Positions 42,978-52,501 of a stretch of 64,000 nt of DNA are shown here, piece after piece; the first letter of the stretch is position 1; every line of letters starts with the position of its first letter. Under the pieces are notes generated by a model. That model ran no database searches. It was not told the origin of the DNA and saw only the letters and a program-made list of their open reading frames with translations. This stretch comes from Trichomonas vaginalis G3 (taxonomy: Eukaryota; Parabasalia; Trichomonadida; Trichomonadidae). The position numbers and the translations under genes are program-made. Where the stretch lies: assembly GCF_026262505.1 (NCBI RefSeq), contig NC_067204.1, forward strand, positions 25,327,300-25,391,299. Direction: 5' to 3'.

Positions 42978-43094
42978 ATGTCGAAAGAAACAGCGTCTAT
43001 GAGAGAAATAAAACACAACCGACAACTCATTTTGCAAGCTCTAAATAAAACACAACAAACTTTTCAAACTATTCTAAGATATCTGAGTCATTGA
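42978..43094 (+). CDS. Polinton part: 38-aa basic helical peptide
   Basis: Short frame with a basic amphipathic helix (MREIKHNRQLILQALNKTQQ), directly before the fibre gene. Leader TTTTATCTAG lies upstream of its ATG. Real but minor; function unknown. Confidence 0.4.
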   Translation: MSKETASMREIKHNRQLILQALNKTQQTFQTILRYLSH

Positions 43095-43126
43095 AAGAAG
43101 GAAACTTAAAACTGACATTAAACCCA

Positions 43127-44596
43127 ATGACAGATGAGTTTCTGTTTCAAGACAGTAAGAACCATACTGTCTGTGTAAATCCAACAAAAGGAACTTTAAA
43201 CGAGAAACCTATAAAAGAACTTCTTTTGAAAGCAGATGTTGACAACAAAGCTGACAAAGAGTATGTCATTGAAAAAGTTCAAGAAGAACATGACAGAGCA
43301 GATGCAACATATGCAACGAAAGAACATACTCATCCTGAACTAGCGGACAAAACATATGTTGACAATAAAATGTCAAGTGAAGTGACAAGAGCTGAAAACG
43401 AATATTCTAAAAAGACTCATATACATACCATTGCAAATATTACAAACTTACAAGAAACCTTAAACAGGAAAAGTGACGTTGGACATACACATTCTATATC
43501 TGAAATAACAGACTTAAACGTTAGCCTTGAAAAGAAAGCTGACAAAACATATGTCAACAGTGAGTTAGAGGAGAAGGTAGATAGGGGTTGTATGGCTAGT
43601 GCGTTAGTGAAGAAGGCAGATAAGGAATATGTGGATGAAAAAGACAATGAAATTAAAGAAAGGGTTGAATGGTATAATGAACGGACATCGAAGATTTTAG
43701 AAGGTAAAGCCAATACAGGGTGGGTTTCAGGATGTTTAGACCTTAAAGCGGATAAGAACCATACACATACCATTGCAAATATTACAAACTTACAAGAAAC
43801 CTTAAACAGGAAAAGTGACGTTGGACATACACACGATTTCTTCGCAACTGTTGGTATAGAAAATATTGAAGGAACGGTTGAAGGAGCTGGTGGGGATGTA
43901 TTAGATTGGAAACCTCCTAACTTTCCACAAGGTTTAACATCGGAAGAAGACATAACAACGATGAGATACATTAGATGTAGAAATGTCTATGTCATGGAGG
44001 ATGAAAAAAAAGTTAAATTCACTGCTCAAGATTTATATGATAAAAAAGCTGACAAAACATATGTTAACGATGAGTTAGATAAAAAAGCTGACAAAACATA
44101 TGTTAACGATGAGTTAGATAAAAAAGCTGACAAAACAGAGCTTCAAACGTTAAAGACAGAAATACTTCAAACAGTATATCCTATAGGTTCTATTTACACG
44201 TCAATGAACTCTACCAAACCAGAAGTAGTACTTGGTTTTGGAACTTGGACTCAAATAGTCGACAGGTTTTTGTATTGTGCAAACTCTTCAAAGGAAACAG
44301 GTGGAAGTAAAACGATTTCAGGTGCAAATTTACCTGCGCACAGTCACTACATAAATTTAAGTACATCTGAAGCAGGTTTGCATAGTCATAGATTTTGGGA
44401 TTGGTCAGGAATGACAAAAGGTAAAGGATATGATGTTAAAGAGGACGTTAAGTTTGCTATAAATTGTTACTGGAGTAACACTGAGGTAGGAGGAAGCCAT
44501 ACACATCGCGTTTCAGGGTATACGCAAACAACGGGACAGAGTAAAGACTACATGCCACCTTACATGACAGTTTACGCATGGTATAGAAATGCTTAG
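43127..44596 (+). CDS. Polinton part: tail-fibre-like protein with collar domain
   Basis: 489 aa from ATG 43127. The stem is built of repeats: KADKTYVN(D/S)EL-type heptad units and two exact copies of an HTIANITNLQETLNRKSD unit, as in trimeric fibres. The C-terminus, about residues 355-489, matches the phage tail-collar pattern: YPIGSIYTS, LGFGTWTQI, then LPAHSH, HSHRF, HTHRV and a final MPPYMTVYAWYR. Phage collar domains at fibre tips bind receptors. The gene appears whole. Confidence 0.8.
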   Translation: MTDEFLFQDSKNHTVCVNPTKGTLNEKPIKELLLKADVDNKADKEYVIEKVQEEHDRADATYATKEHTHPELADKTYVDNKMSSEVTRAENEYSKKTHIHTIANITNLQETLNRKSDVGHTHSISEITDLNVSLEKKADKTYVNSELEEKVDRGCMASALVKKADKEYVDEKDNEIKERVEWYNERTSKILEGKANTGWVSGCLDLKADKNHTHTIANITNLQETLNRKSDVGHTHDFFATVGIENIEGTVEGAGGDVLDWKPPNFPQGLTSEEDITTMRYIRCRNVYVMEDEKKVKFTAQDLYDKKADKTYVNDELDKKADKTYVNDELDKKADKTELQTLKTEILQTVYPIGSIYTSMNSTKPEVVLGFGTWTQIVDRFLYCANSSKETGGSKTISGANLPAHSHYINLSTSEAGLHSHRFWDWSGMTKGKGYDVKEDVKFAINCYWSNTEVGGSHTHRVSGYTQTTGQSKDYMPPYMTVYAWYRNA

Positions 44597-45565
44597 TCGT
44601 CATTTTCAACTTCTTTAGCATATTCGTCAGGAGTTGTCTTATATTTGTTAGGAACTGTCTTTGAAAGTATACCACCTTGAACTTTGACAAGTTTGAAACG
44701 AGGTCTGACAATAGTAGTTTTATCTTCTGCTTGCAGTCTGTACATTTTGCCATGTTTGCCTAAAACTTCATAATATTCTCTTGTATACTTTCTTCTATTT
44801 TTACGAACACGAAGGTGAGTACCTGTCGAGTTCCCATTGTTGTCATAGTCAATAGTATTTTCATATGGGTCGCGTTTAGGTATTTCTATTTTTACTTTGT
44901 CACCTTTCTTAAGTTTGAAGCCTGGCATTCTTTCTTGTTTGTCTCTTTTGACTAAACTATTAAATATATAGTCTTTCTCTAAGTCGGGTTGTTTTTCATT
45001 TCTTCGGGGGAGTGGTTTCCCAAACCTTTTTGTTTACGGCTATTGTAAATATTTAAAACTTGTCTCATCTTTGCCATGGAGAAGTGTCTATATTTGTCGT
45101 CATATGACATTTCATCTACCTCACCACCTTGTGGTTGATTTAAGTCTCTTAAGATTTTATACAACTGTCAATGACACCAAGAGCAGAATGGTTTTGGTCG
45201 ACAATGAAATATTGGTTTACATTTTTTGAACGCAGATAGTTTTTAATATTCGTCTGATTTGAAAGAACTTTCACAGTCAGATGTCAGTTTTGTTGGATGG
45301 TATTTGTCAACGAATATTGTCAAAGCAGTTTTCACATCTAAAATATTTTTGGACCATAATGGTATGGCTTCACAGTATCTTGTGTTTTGACCAACAAATA
45401 TTAGCCAGTATGGTGGTCCGTCTTCTCTATACCTCGGAATGTTTTCCAAGATATCCATAAACCAAGCATTTGGTGTTGAACTAAAGATTTTTATCATGAG
45501 TGCTTTCTTTGTTGCTTTAGAAACATAGGGTCCTTGTTTGGATTCGTCATTTTTTACCCTATAAG
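44593..45565 (-). pseudogene. Polinton part: RVE-family integrase
   Basis: Polinton c-integrase remnant. The catalytic-core area includes YWLIFVGQNTRYCEAIPLWS and KLTSDCESSF (second conserved Asp), and NHSPEEM lies further downstream. The C-terminal end is an SH3-like domain (FKLKKGDKVKI .. YRLQAEDKTTIVRPRFKLV). Integrase of this type inserts the element and makes short target duplications. It is convergent with the fibre gene. Broken. Confidence 0.8.
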
Positions 45566-45567
45566 AA

Positions 45568-45968
45568 ATGGGTTTATTTGGCGCATTAGCAGGAGTTGCA
45601 TCTAGATTTTTACCCGCAGTGGGAACAATAGCCAGAGGTGCATTTGGAATTGAAGGAAAGATTTTGAGTACATTAGGTATACTTAAAGAGAAAGCACAAC
45701 CTATTATACAAACTGTACAGAAAGGTTGGAGGTAGCACGAGATGCAGCAAATCTTATTCCAAATCCTGAAACAAGAGGAAAAGTTCAAGGATGGATGGAC
45801 AATGTAGGAAGACAAGCAGGAAACTATTATAACAAAGCAAATGACTACTATAACCAAGCAGGACACTATATGGACCAAGGTGAAAGATTCTTTAACAGAG
45901 GATATAACCATGCACAACAGTGGGTAAACAATAACCAACCTCAACCGCCTCAAACTTGGGGAATGTAA
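45568..45968 (+). pseudogene. Polinton part: second amphipathic/Gly-Gln-rich minor protein
   Basis: Begins MGLFGALAGVASRFLPAVGT, a hydrophobic-basic amphipathic helix of the pVI-like kind, followed by a Tyr/Asn/Gln-rich tail with repeated YYN(K/Q)A(N/G) phrases. Likely a minor capsid or membrane-lytic protein by position and composition. Divergent from the integrase. Broken. Confidence 0.5.
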
Positions 45969-45987
45969 ATTTTTTTACTGAGATGAA

Positions 45988-46143
45988 ATGAACAATACAG
46001 CATTGAGACAAATGGGTTCAAGATGGATTTGTCGGCTTCCAGCAGTTACACAACCACGTGTTTGTCAAGTTCTTCCTATACCTCAGGAAGTTTTAGACCG
46101 ACTTAAAAAACCTAAACAACCAGTTGAAAACAAACCAAACTAA
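45988..46143 (+). CDS. Polinton part: 51-aa peptide
   Basis: Short whole frame (MNNTALRQMGSRWICRLPAV..), Pro-rich end. It is preceded by the leader TTTTTACTGAGATGAA shared with the next gene. Function unknown. Confidence 0.45.
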   Translation: MNNTALRQMGSRWICRLPAVTQPRVCQVLPIPQEVLDRLKKPKQPVENKPN

Positions 46144-46161
46144 AATTTTTACTGAGATGAA

Positions 46162-46532
46162 ATGACCGAAGAAGTTGAAACGGTAGATTTGACACCACAA
46201 ACAAAAAGTTCAGAACCATTGTCAAAACCTGTCAAAGAACTTACAGATGAAGAGAAAAATTCAATAATATAGAAAGTGCCAGGTCTGGAAATACAAACCC
46301 TAACTACAAAGTCACTTTTCATAGAAATGGAACGGCTAGTATCTCAAAAAAGAAACAGACTCTCACAAATAAAATATTGAAGTCTGAAGGAGCTTTCGAG
46401 ACAACAGATGGAAAAGTTTACTTCACTGACCAACAGTTCATTATAGAACATCTCATTGACTTAGAGTCGAAATATTCTAAACTTTACAACAAACACAAAA
46501 AGTTGAAAGGAAAACAAAAACAAAATGGCATA
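46162..46532 (+). pseudogene. Polinton part: small unknown protein
   Basis: Acidic start (MTEEVETVDLTPQTKSSEP) and a basic C-terminal part rich in KKKQ-like runs. Same leader as the preceding gene. Overlaps the next gene's start. Broken. Confidence 0.45.
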
Positions 46533-46743
46533 TGATATTTATGAAGATGTTGACGACACAACTGTTCCTGCAGGTGAGGTAAAGTCAGAGGAACCGAAAA
46601 GTGACGAAAAACCGATAGAAGAAGAGAAACCAAAAACTGAAGATAAACCAAAACCAAAGTTTAGTTTCCAAACTAAACCAAGTCAACCTTCATTAGCTGG
46701 TATGGTTGGCGTCAAAGACTTATGGCAGCAGGCGGTTATGTAA
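46525..46743 (+). CDS. Polinton part: 72-aa acidic/proline-rich protein
   Basis: Whole frame from ATG 46525. Acidic N-terminus, then Lys/Glu/Pro repeats (EEKPKTEDKPKPK) and a hydrophobic end (LAGMVGVKDLWQQAVM) that could be a binding peptide for another virion protein. No family recognised. Confidence 0.5.
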   Translation: MAYDIYEDVDDTTVPAGEVKSEEPKSDEKPIEEEKPKTEDKPKPKFSFQTKPSQPSLAGMVGVKDLWQQAVM

Positions 46744-46776
46744 AGTAAAGAAAAAACATTTTTTTTATTTATAAAA

Positions 46777-46884
46777 ATGCCCCCGTATAGAATGGATAGA
46801 AGGTCTGCTAGAATAAAAGCAGAGTTAGAAAGATATGGTTGGAGAGTTTCAAAGAAGTTTAAATATAGAAGGGAAGACCCATAA
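46777..46884 (+). CDS. Polinton part: 35-aa basic peptide
   Basis: Arg/Lys-rich short frame (MPPYRMDRRSARIKAELERY) after the T-rich leader. Possibly a nucleic-acid-binding peptide; possibly chance. Confidence 0.35.
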   Translation: MPPYRMDRRSARIKAELERYGWRVSKKFKYRREDP

Positions 46885-46889
46885 AAGTC

Positions 46890-48915
46890 TATGACAAATG
46901 TCTGGTCTTCGCTACGAAATGGATTTGGAAACAGCACGTGCCAATTATCCAAACAAACTAGAGAGGTTAGAAGAAGAACGTCTTATGGACATGCCTTTCG
47001 ATGTTATGAACCTCAAGTGAAGGACACGACGCTTTGCCAGATTCTACTGGAAACATGACGAACAATGCATCCTTTGAGACGGAAAAAAGGAAAATGGTAA
47101 GACGCACATGCTCCCATGGAAAGAACAAGATATGCATATGAAAAGTACCGTGAAGTTAGAAGTCAAATTACATTGTCGAACCTTTACAGTAAACTTTGAC
47201 GAAGGAAAGAACAAGAAGCTTCATGGGAGTACTTGCTGCAATTCAAGATGGAAATAAGAAAGGATACAATCTCAGATTGACCATAACAGATTTGGACGGT
47301 CATATTACTATGCGCATGGCAATGTCACAACAGCTCATGCTTCTTGACGCTTTCAAGACTACAAAGAGAGAACAAATGGTTGACTCCGACTCAGACATTT
47401 GAATGCAATTGAAGGAATTGTAAGCGTGAAGTTCGAATGGTACCAACCTAACCCTCAAGCAGTCAGACAACATGCTGGATACTTCCCCTTCATAAAATAA
47501 GTTGACATTGACTTGACAAGGTATGGAGATTTACAATCAATTGAAACAATTGTCAATGAACCTTGTATTCTTACATGTCTCAGAACTCTGGTCTTGTTAC
47601 AGATGAGAAAATGAAGTATCTTGAGTCATGTGTGAAGACAAGGTACATTCTCAGAGGTCAATTGGCAAAAAATTGCACCGTTGGCAAATGTCAATATCCG
47701 AGTCAACATACCTACAGCTAAAGGTTCTTCACATGACGACTATGTTGTTGACAAAGACTTACCATGGTTGAAGATTGCAATTGTCCACAACCACTTCATG
47801 TTGAACGAAAGTCTTACAAACCCATTGTTCGGAAAAGGCAAGTGCAACATTGTCAGAGCTGTTAACATTCTTTTCGAGAAAGGTTTGTTGGAACCGATTC
47901 CAGATGACAAGCTGACAGAAAGTTTTGTACCAAAAGACGAAACAAACTTTTCACTGTTAGCAAGACCAAAAGTTGTTCCAGACAAAGTTCTAGTACAAAA
48001 GAAGTACACAGTTCCAAAAGGAGTTGGATTGTTCGGATACCAACCTGAACCAGAAGAACTTCCAATGAGGTTGCAAGAACTTCAAGATGCTATAAACAAA
48101 CTTCCATTGAGCATCCAATCGACGTCAAATTGTATTGGAGAGCATCTGAGTTAGGTCAGAAGGTTTTATATGAAACAGGTTGCTTCGACGATGTTTATGA
48201 GATAACAGGAGAAGTTTCTCAGAAGATAAGAGACTCACTTGAATTTCCACGAACTGGTCCGATTGGATGCGACAAGTTCGACTCAGATGAAAAGATATAC
48301 TATGTCGACCTTAACGCTGCGTACATGAGGTTCGTCCAATATATCCCGACTGGAATTCCAAACGAAGATGGTGAGTTCTCGGGAAGGAACTATACAGTTG
48401 GAAAAGTCATACAACAACTGTATGATATTAGGAAAGCTTCAAACCCCAAACTTGCAATGACACTCAAATTGCTTATGAATTCGACATGGGGATATTCCAT
48501 TAAGAAACCTCAAGAGATGAAGAGTAAACATTATGAGAAGGTCGACAACTTTGTTGAAAGGTTTTCTCCTTTTGTTTTGAAGTACGAATTCACTCAAGGT
48601 CAAAGTGGCTTAGTAACCACATTAAAACCTATTGTCGAACATTGGTCTTACCCTCAGTTCGCAAAGGCAGTCCTTGACAACTACAACAAATTCTTCTCCG
48701 AAGTCAAATCCAAAGTTGTGGTTTACTATGAGAACATTGACGCACTCATGACGAACGAAGAAGGCTATAACAAACTCATTGAAATGGGAATGGTCGGTGA
48801 AAAGATGGGTCAATTCAAATTGGACAAAATTTTCACCGAAGTTCATGTCCTCTCCAAGCGTAAGTACTGGGGCATACTTGAAGACGGCACAGAAATAAAA
48901 CATTGCATGAAATAA
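46890..48915 (+). pseudogene. Polinton part: protein-primed DNA polymerase B
   Basis: Family B polymerase catalytic motifs in order: motif A YYVDLNAAYMR, motif B LKLLMNSTWGYSIKKP, and the motif C area VVYYENIDALMTN. The upstream part is consistent with the TP/exonuclease half of Polinton polymerases but is degraded and probably shortened compared with the usual 1000 or more residues. Replicates the element from terminal protein primers. Broken several times. Confidence 0.8.
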
Positions 48916-48922
48916 AAAATTT

Positions 48923-49040
48923 TTATTCGAATTTGAATCGGACAGGTCGAGTTACACCATTCTTGGTCTCAAACTCATATATAACCTGTTTGTTTGTATT
49001 TTCGTCGACTATGGCACGAGACACAAACATTGACCAAACG
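48923..49040 (-). pseudogene. Polinton part: C-terminal remnant of a small protein
   Basis: Only the end of a gene is visible (..YEFETKNGVTRPVRFKFE). It is cut off at the edge of the GC-richer block, so it may mark the insertion point of that block. Confidence 0.4.
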
Positions 49041-49060
49041 GACAAAAAGTGTCATTTCAG

Positions 49061-49324
49061 ATGGTCACGCAGCCAATCGCATTCGAGCACTTCGAAGAAG
49101 CCTTACGTTCCAAGGGAGAGGGTGTCTGGTGCAAGGCAGAGGTCATGAAACTCTACGAGCAGTACATCCTCAATGCCTGGGAGGACAAATCGTCCTTGGA
49201 TTGGCAATTCTACCAACTCCTCTGGGACGACCTCCTACGCAACTGGGATGACGAAAGAGTCCAATTCAGGGGTCAGGAACTACTTGTCCAAATTCTCATT
49301 AATTTAAGCTACTTAACTAAATAA
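49061..49324 (+). CDS. Block gene 1: 87-aa protein of unknown function
   Basis: 87 aa from ATG 49061; the longer frame begins at a GTG. Acidic, Trp-rich helical protein (WCKAEVMKLYEQYILNAWEDK, DWQFYQLLWDDLLRNWDDE). G+C and third-position usage are clearly higher than in the surrounding Polinton genes. Whole. Family unknown. Confidence 0.55.
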   Translation: MVTQPIAFEHFEEALRSKGEGVWCKAEVMKLYEQYILNAWEDKSSLDWQFYQLLWDDLLRNWDDERVQFRGQELLVQILINLSYLTK

Positions 49325-49373
49325 ACACCTAAATTTACTCGGGGTTTCCCCCTAAAATAAAATTTTTTTACTC

Positions 49374-50084
49374 TTAGAACCACTCGAGGTTCTCCTTACG
49401 GTTGTTGAGCTTGTCACCGTCAATGTGTCTGACCCTCGTCTTCTTGTCTGGATTTGGAACCCATTGAATTGCGACAAGCTTGCCCATGGAGATTGAACCG
49501 CGATTCCGAAGGTTAAGGTTCAAGTGTCCCAAGTTGTTGAGGACTGGGGTAAGAACCTTGCCTGTCTCCTTGTTGCGGATTTGGTATGGGTAGGGTTGGG
49601 AAATTTCGTAAGCGTCATCGGCAACAAGGGTTGCCCAAACTTCCTCTTCTTCGTGTTTCTCTTCTTCCTCTTCTTCCTCTTCTTCTTCGTGTTTCTTTTC
49701 TTCCTCTTCTTCCTCGAAAATTCCTTCTTCAATTTGGTGCTCACGAATTACGGTGTTGCATGTTCTGTCCTTTCCGAGTACCTTCCAGATGGCATCTATC
49801 TCTTCGAAGAAACGGTAGATGAGTCTGGCAAGGTCTCGGTTCTCTCTCTCGTAATTGCGCAAGGTTTCCGTCAAATCATTCAGGCATTTCTCATTGGAAG
49901 CTTGGTTCATGAGGACATCGGCTTTGAGCTTGGTCATCTCTTCCATAAGACTACTTTGGAGAGTCTTAACGGTGTTTGTCAGATGAGCTTTCAAATTCAA
50001 AATTTGAATTTGAACTGGGCGCTTGTCTGGCAACATTGAAAGGACATCTGCCATTGTGTTCGGCTTCGGTGCTTGTTCGGACAT
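49374..50084 (-). CDS. Block gene 2: coiled coil plus HNH-type nuclease domain
   Basis: 236 aa from ATG 50084. Residues about 25-115 are a coiled coil, about 120-150 a Glu-rich acidic stretch, and the rest resembles NUMOD4/HNH homing-type endonucleases: YQIRNKETGKVLTPVLNNLG, then VRHIDGDKLNNRKENLEW with the H-x-D-G-x(6)-N pattern of an HNH site. The fusion of an HNH tail to a coiled coil is unusual. Whole. Confidence 0.75.
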   Translation of the reverse strand: MSEQAPKPNTMADVLSMLPDKRPVQIQILNLKAHLTNTVKTLQSSLMEEMTKLKADVLMNQASNEKCLNDLTETLRNYERENRDLARLIYRFFEEIDAIWKVLGKDRTCNTVIREHQIEEGIFEEEEEEKKHEEEEEEEEEEKHEEEEVWATLVADDAYEISQPYPYQIRNKETGKVLTPVLNNLGHLNLNLRNRGSISMGKLVAIQWVPNPDKKTRVRHIDGDKLNNRKENLEWF

Positions 50085-50116
50085 CGAAAAAATGAAGTGG
50101 TTTGAGAATGACGGTT

Positions 50117-50701
50117 TTACTTCAAAAAGCTTGTTATGACGGTTAAGTCATACAACAAGTTTAAAATAATATCTTGTTCTTCTTCTGAACGTTTGTTGTC
50201 TCTTCCGATAAAAGTTTCGAACATGAGAACCAAAAAACGTTTTTTGAGATTGCGGAAGAGTTCAGGCAAACGTTCATATTCTGGATATGTTGGGAGCAGT
50301 TCAAAACATCTGAGCTGACTTTCGGACAAAATTGGGACAATGTCAGAAAATTCATCTTTGGTCGGACTGCTTGAAGGTAAGTCCCTTACATGTAAGTAGC
50401 TCTGGTAAAGTCTTCTCATTTCTGCTAACTTTTGGAGTATAGCTTCGTAGTTTAGAAGTTTTAATTTTAATTGTCTTATTCCACTCTTTACTTCTAAACG
50501 GTAAGTATCCATGAGGTCAAGAGTAGCTTTGGTAGCTTTAAGTGGAGCTATTTGTTCCTTGACTTCTGCAATTTTGGTTGCAATTGTGGTTTGAGCTCCT
50601 TCAAGTTCGCCGTCTATGTCGTTCTCAACGCCTTCAACCATGGCTTGAAACTCTTCATCGGTCCATTGAGTTTGGTGTGGGACGAATTTAACTTGCTTCA
50701 T
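50117..50701 (-). CDS. Block gene 3: 194-aa coiled-coil protein
   Basis: Whole, ATG 50701. Helical throughout, coiled coil near residues 30-100, a Ser/Pro linker (DLPSSSPTKDE), then a compact helical end. Tandem with genes 2 and 4 on the same strand with gaps of 30-45 bp, so probably expressed together. Family unknown. Confidence 0.65.
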   Translation of the reverse strand: MKQVKFVPHQTQWTDEEFQAMVEGVENDIDGELEGAQTTIATKIAEVKEQIAPLKATKATLDLMDTYRLEVKSGIRQLKLKLLNYEAILQKLAEMRRLYQSYLHVRDLPSSSPTKDEFSDIVPILSESQLRCFELLPTYPEYERLPELFRNLKKRFLVLMFETFIGRDNKRSEEEQDIILNLLYDLTVITSFLK

Positions 50702-50742
50702 TCAAAAAATGAAAAAAATGTTTTTACTCTAAACGTTAAGGT

Positions 50743-51108
50743 TTACTGAACTGGTTGGATGTCGCCTTCACAGGTTATGTAGAACGGCTGACCCGAGAAG
50801 TGAAGGAGACCCTTGAGAATTTGGCTCATTCTTGGGAAAGGGTTCTCTCTGGTTGGAAGTTGTATCCAAGGACGCTTGGCAAAGAACTTGAGAAGAGCTT
50901 CTTTCTTTGCTTGCTTTATGTCGTCGTAGGCTGTCCCGTCTGGTATTTGAATTGGAATTCCAGTCGAAGTCTCGAGATTCAAGGCAGCCCTTCCCGTTAT
51001 CCAACAGTTAACAAGCTTGCCTTTTACATTCTGCCTGAGGAAGTCTTTAACAAGCTCGTTAATTTCAATTAGGTAAATTGCCTCGTCGGTCGGTTCGACC
51101 TCGACCAT
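50743..51108 (-). CDS. Block gene 4: 121-aa protein of unknown function
   Basis: Whole, ATG 51108, which sits at the edge of the 21-bp minisatellite, so the repeats form its upstream region. Mixed alpha/beta, no recognised motif. Confidence 0.6.
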   Translation of the reverse strand: MVEVEPTDEAIYLIEINELVKDFLRQNVKGKLVNCWITGRAALNLETSTGIPIQIPDGTAYDDIKQAKKEALLKFFAKRPWIQLPTRENPFPRMSQILKGLLHFSGQPFYITCEGDIQPVQ

Positions 51109-51110
51109 TG

Positions 51111-51424
51111 CTACTGTCAGTAAAAGTACTGCTACTGTCAGAAAAAGTACTGCTACTGTCAGTAAAAGTACTGCTACTGTCAGTAAAAGTACTGCTACTG
51201 TCAGAAAAAGTACTGCTACTGTCAGTAGCAGTACTGCTAGGAGCAGTAAAAGTACTGCTAGGAGCAGTAAAAAGGAAAATTTGAGAGGGTTTTCGACGAT
51301 AAAGTACTGCTACTGTCAGTAAAAGTACTGCTACTGTCAAAAAGTACTGCTACTGTCAGAAAAAGTACTGCTACTGTCAGTAAAAGTACTGCTACTGTCA
51401 GTAGCAGTACTGCTAGGAGCAGAG
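51111..51424. repeat. 21-bp minisatellite with internal palindromes
   Basis: Units close to GTACTGCTACTGTCAGTAAAA, varied by T/A at one position, with GTACTGCTAGGAGCAGTAAAA variants and an interruption near 51270-51300. Some junctions form perfect palindromes (AGTACTGCTACTG / CAGTAGCAGTACT). It lies between divergent genes 4 and 5, so it may be a regulatory or replication region. Confidence 0.9.
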
Positions 51425-51463
51425 ATTTTTATCGTTGTGGTCCGACGGTTAAGCCACAAACGA

Positions 51464-52036
51464 ATGTCCGACGTCCCACCAACCGAGCCCATTCCCAAAC
51501 CAGAGGAACCTAAAGCACCAGCCCCTGCACCTCAGTTCCAGCAAGTCCCTCCACCAAATTACTACCAATTTCCACCTCAAGGTTACTACCAATTTCCACT
51601 ACAAGGCTTCCCGAACTACCCTCCTCAGCCTATGCCTTACTTCCCCAACCCTTGGATGTTCCAGCAAGCTCCACCCCAGCAATTCCAATCTCAATCCAAG
51701 AGAGACCAAGAGTTCGAAGAAGGTCTGAACCGCTTACGCAAAGATTATGCTACTGCCCCTATGGAAGACGACAGGCTTTCAGTCTCTTCCCTCAAATCGA
51801 CCGATTCGACTCGTACCACAGATTCGGTTCGTGACCGTGAAGACTACCTCAAGCAGTCTGAGAGACTCTTCATCCTACAATCATTTACAACTGGAGCTCT
51901 CAAGAACATGCGCAATTACGAAGGTCAGACACCAGCTGGAGACCGCAAAACAGACGTACTCGCAAGAGCAGTCCAACTGGTCAAGACAAAGACGGAGGTA
52001 GTCGACTTCATACTTGCAGCTTGCCCATACAAGTAA
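51464..52036 (+). CDS. Block gene 5: 190-aa proline/glutamine-rich protein
   Basis: Whole, ATG 51464; a GTG nine codons upstream is less likely. Residues 1-75 are Pro/Gln/Tyr-rich with repeats of (Y)YQFPPQG, and the second half is charged and helical (RDQEFEEGLNRLRKDY..). Composition suggests a disordered structural or scaffold protein. Family unknown. Confidence 0.6.
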   Translation: MSDVPPTEPIPKPEEPKAPAPAPQFQQVPPPNYYQFPPQGYYQFPLQGFPNYPPQPMPYFPNPWMFQQAPPQQFQSQSKRDQEFEEGLNRLRKDYATAPMEDDRLSVSSLKSTDSTRTTDSVRDREDYLKQSERLFILQSFTTGALKNMRNYEGQTPAGDRKTDVLARAVQLVKTKTEVVDFILAACPYK

Positions 52037-52064
52037 AAAAATAAACAATTACGAATTAAACTTT

Positions 52065-52265
52065 TTACTCTTTCTTTTCTGAGTTGTTTAGAGCTGGTTT
52101 CTCTTGTAGGAACCTTTCGTACTCTTCCATGGTCATGTAATTGCGAATTTGGTACGCAATTCCAGGTTCGTTGTTTTTGAACCTTACGTATGTAACGCTT
52201 CCATCCTCCTCAGGGAAGTAAGCTGCTAACATCTGACCAAGTTTTCTCGGTGACTCGGAGCTCAT
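52065..52265 (-). CDS. Block gene 6: 66-aa protein
   Basis: Whole from ATG 52265. Strand-helix pattern VTYVRFKNN..YQIRNYMTMEEYERFLQE vaguely resembles the KTSC domain, but weakly. Leader AAAAAGTGACATTTTTT sits directly before the ATG. Confidence 0.5.
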   Translation of the reverse strand: MSSESPRKLGQMLAAYFPEEDGSVTYVRFKNNEPGIAYQIRNYMTMEEYERFLQEKPALNNSEKKE

Positions 52266-52306
52266 AAAAAATGTCACTTTTTAAACGTTAAGTTTTTAGT
52301 CTTATT

Positions 52307-52501
52307 TTACCCTTTGTTTACCCTTTGTTTGTCAAGGTAGTATTGGAGTGCAATTTCTCCAAATTCTCTGTGTCGGAGTTCTTCAGCATTTTCCAAGGTG
52401 TACCTGGAGAACTCAAAGAAGTTGTCAAGAACATACTGCCATGCTGCTCTTCTGAGTTCGTCGGTATTTTGGAAGTGTTGCACCTTCGAGTCTTCGGACA
52501 T
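52307..52501 (-). CDS. Block gene 7: 64-aa helical protein
   Basis: Whole, ATG 52501. Helical and charged. Leader AAAAAGTGTTATTTTTTC before the ATG closely matches that of gene 6. Function unknown. Confidence 0.5.
   Translation of the reverse strand: MSEDSKVQHFQNTDELRRAAWQYVLDNFFEFSRYTLENAEELRHREFGEIALQYYLDKQRVNKG

Noticed and set aside
45570-45953. Extended N-terminal part of the integrase frame
   Set aside because: The hydrophobic Cys/Val-rich stretch looks like the shadow of the plus-strand amphipathic protein gene.
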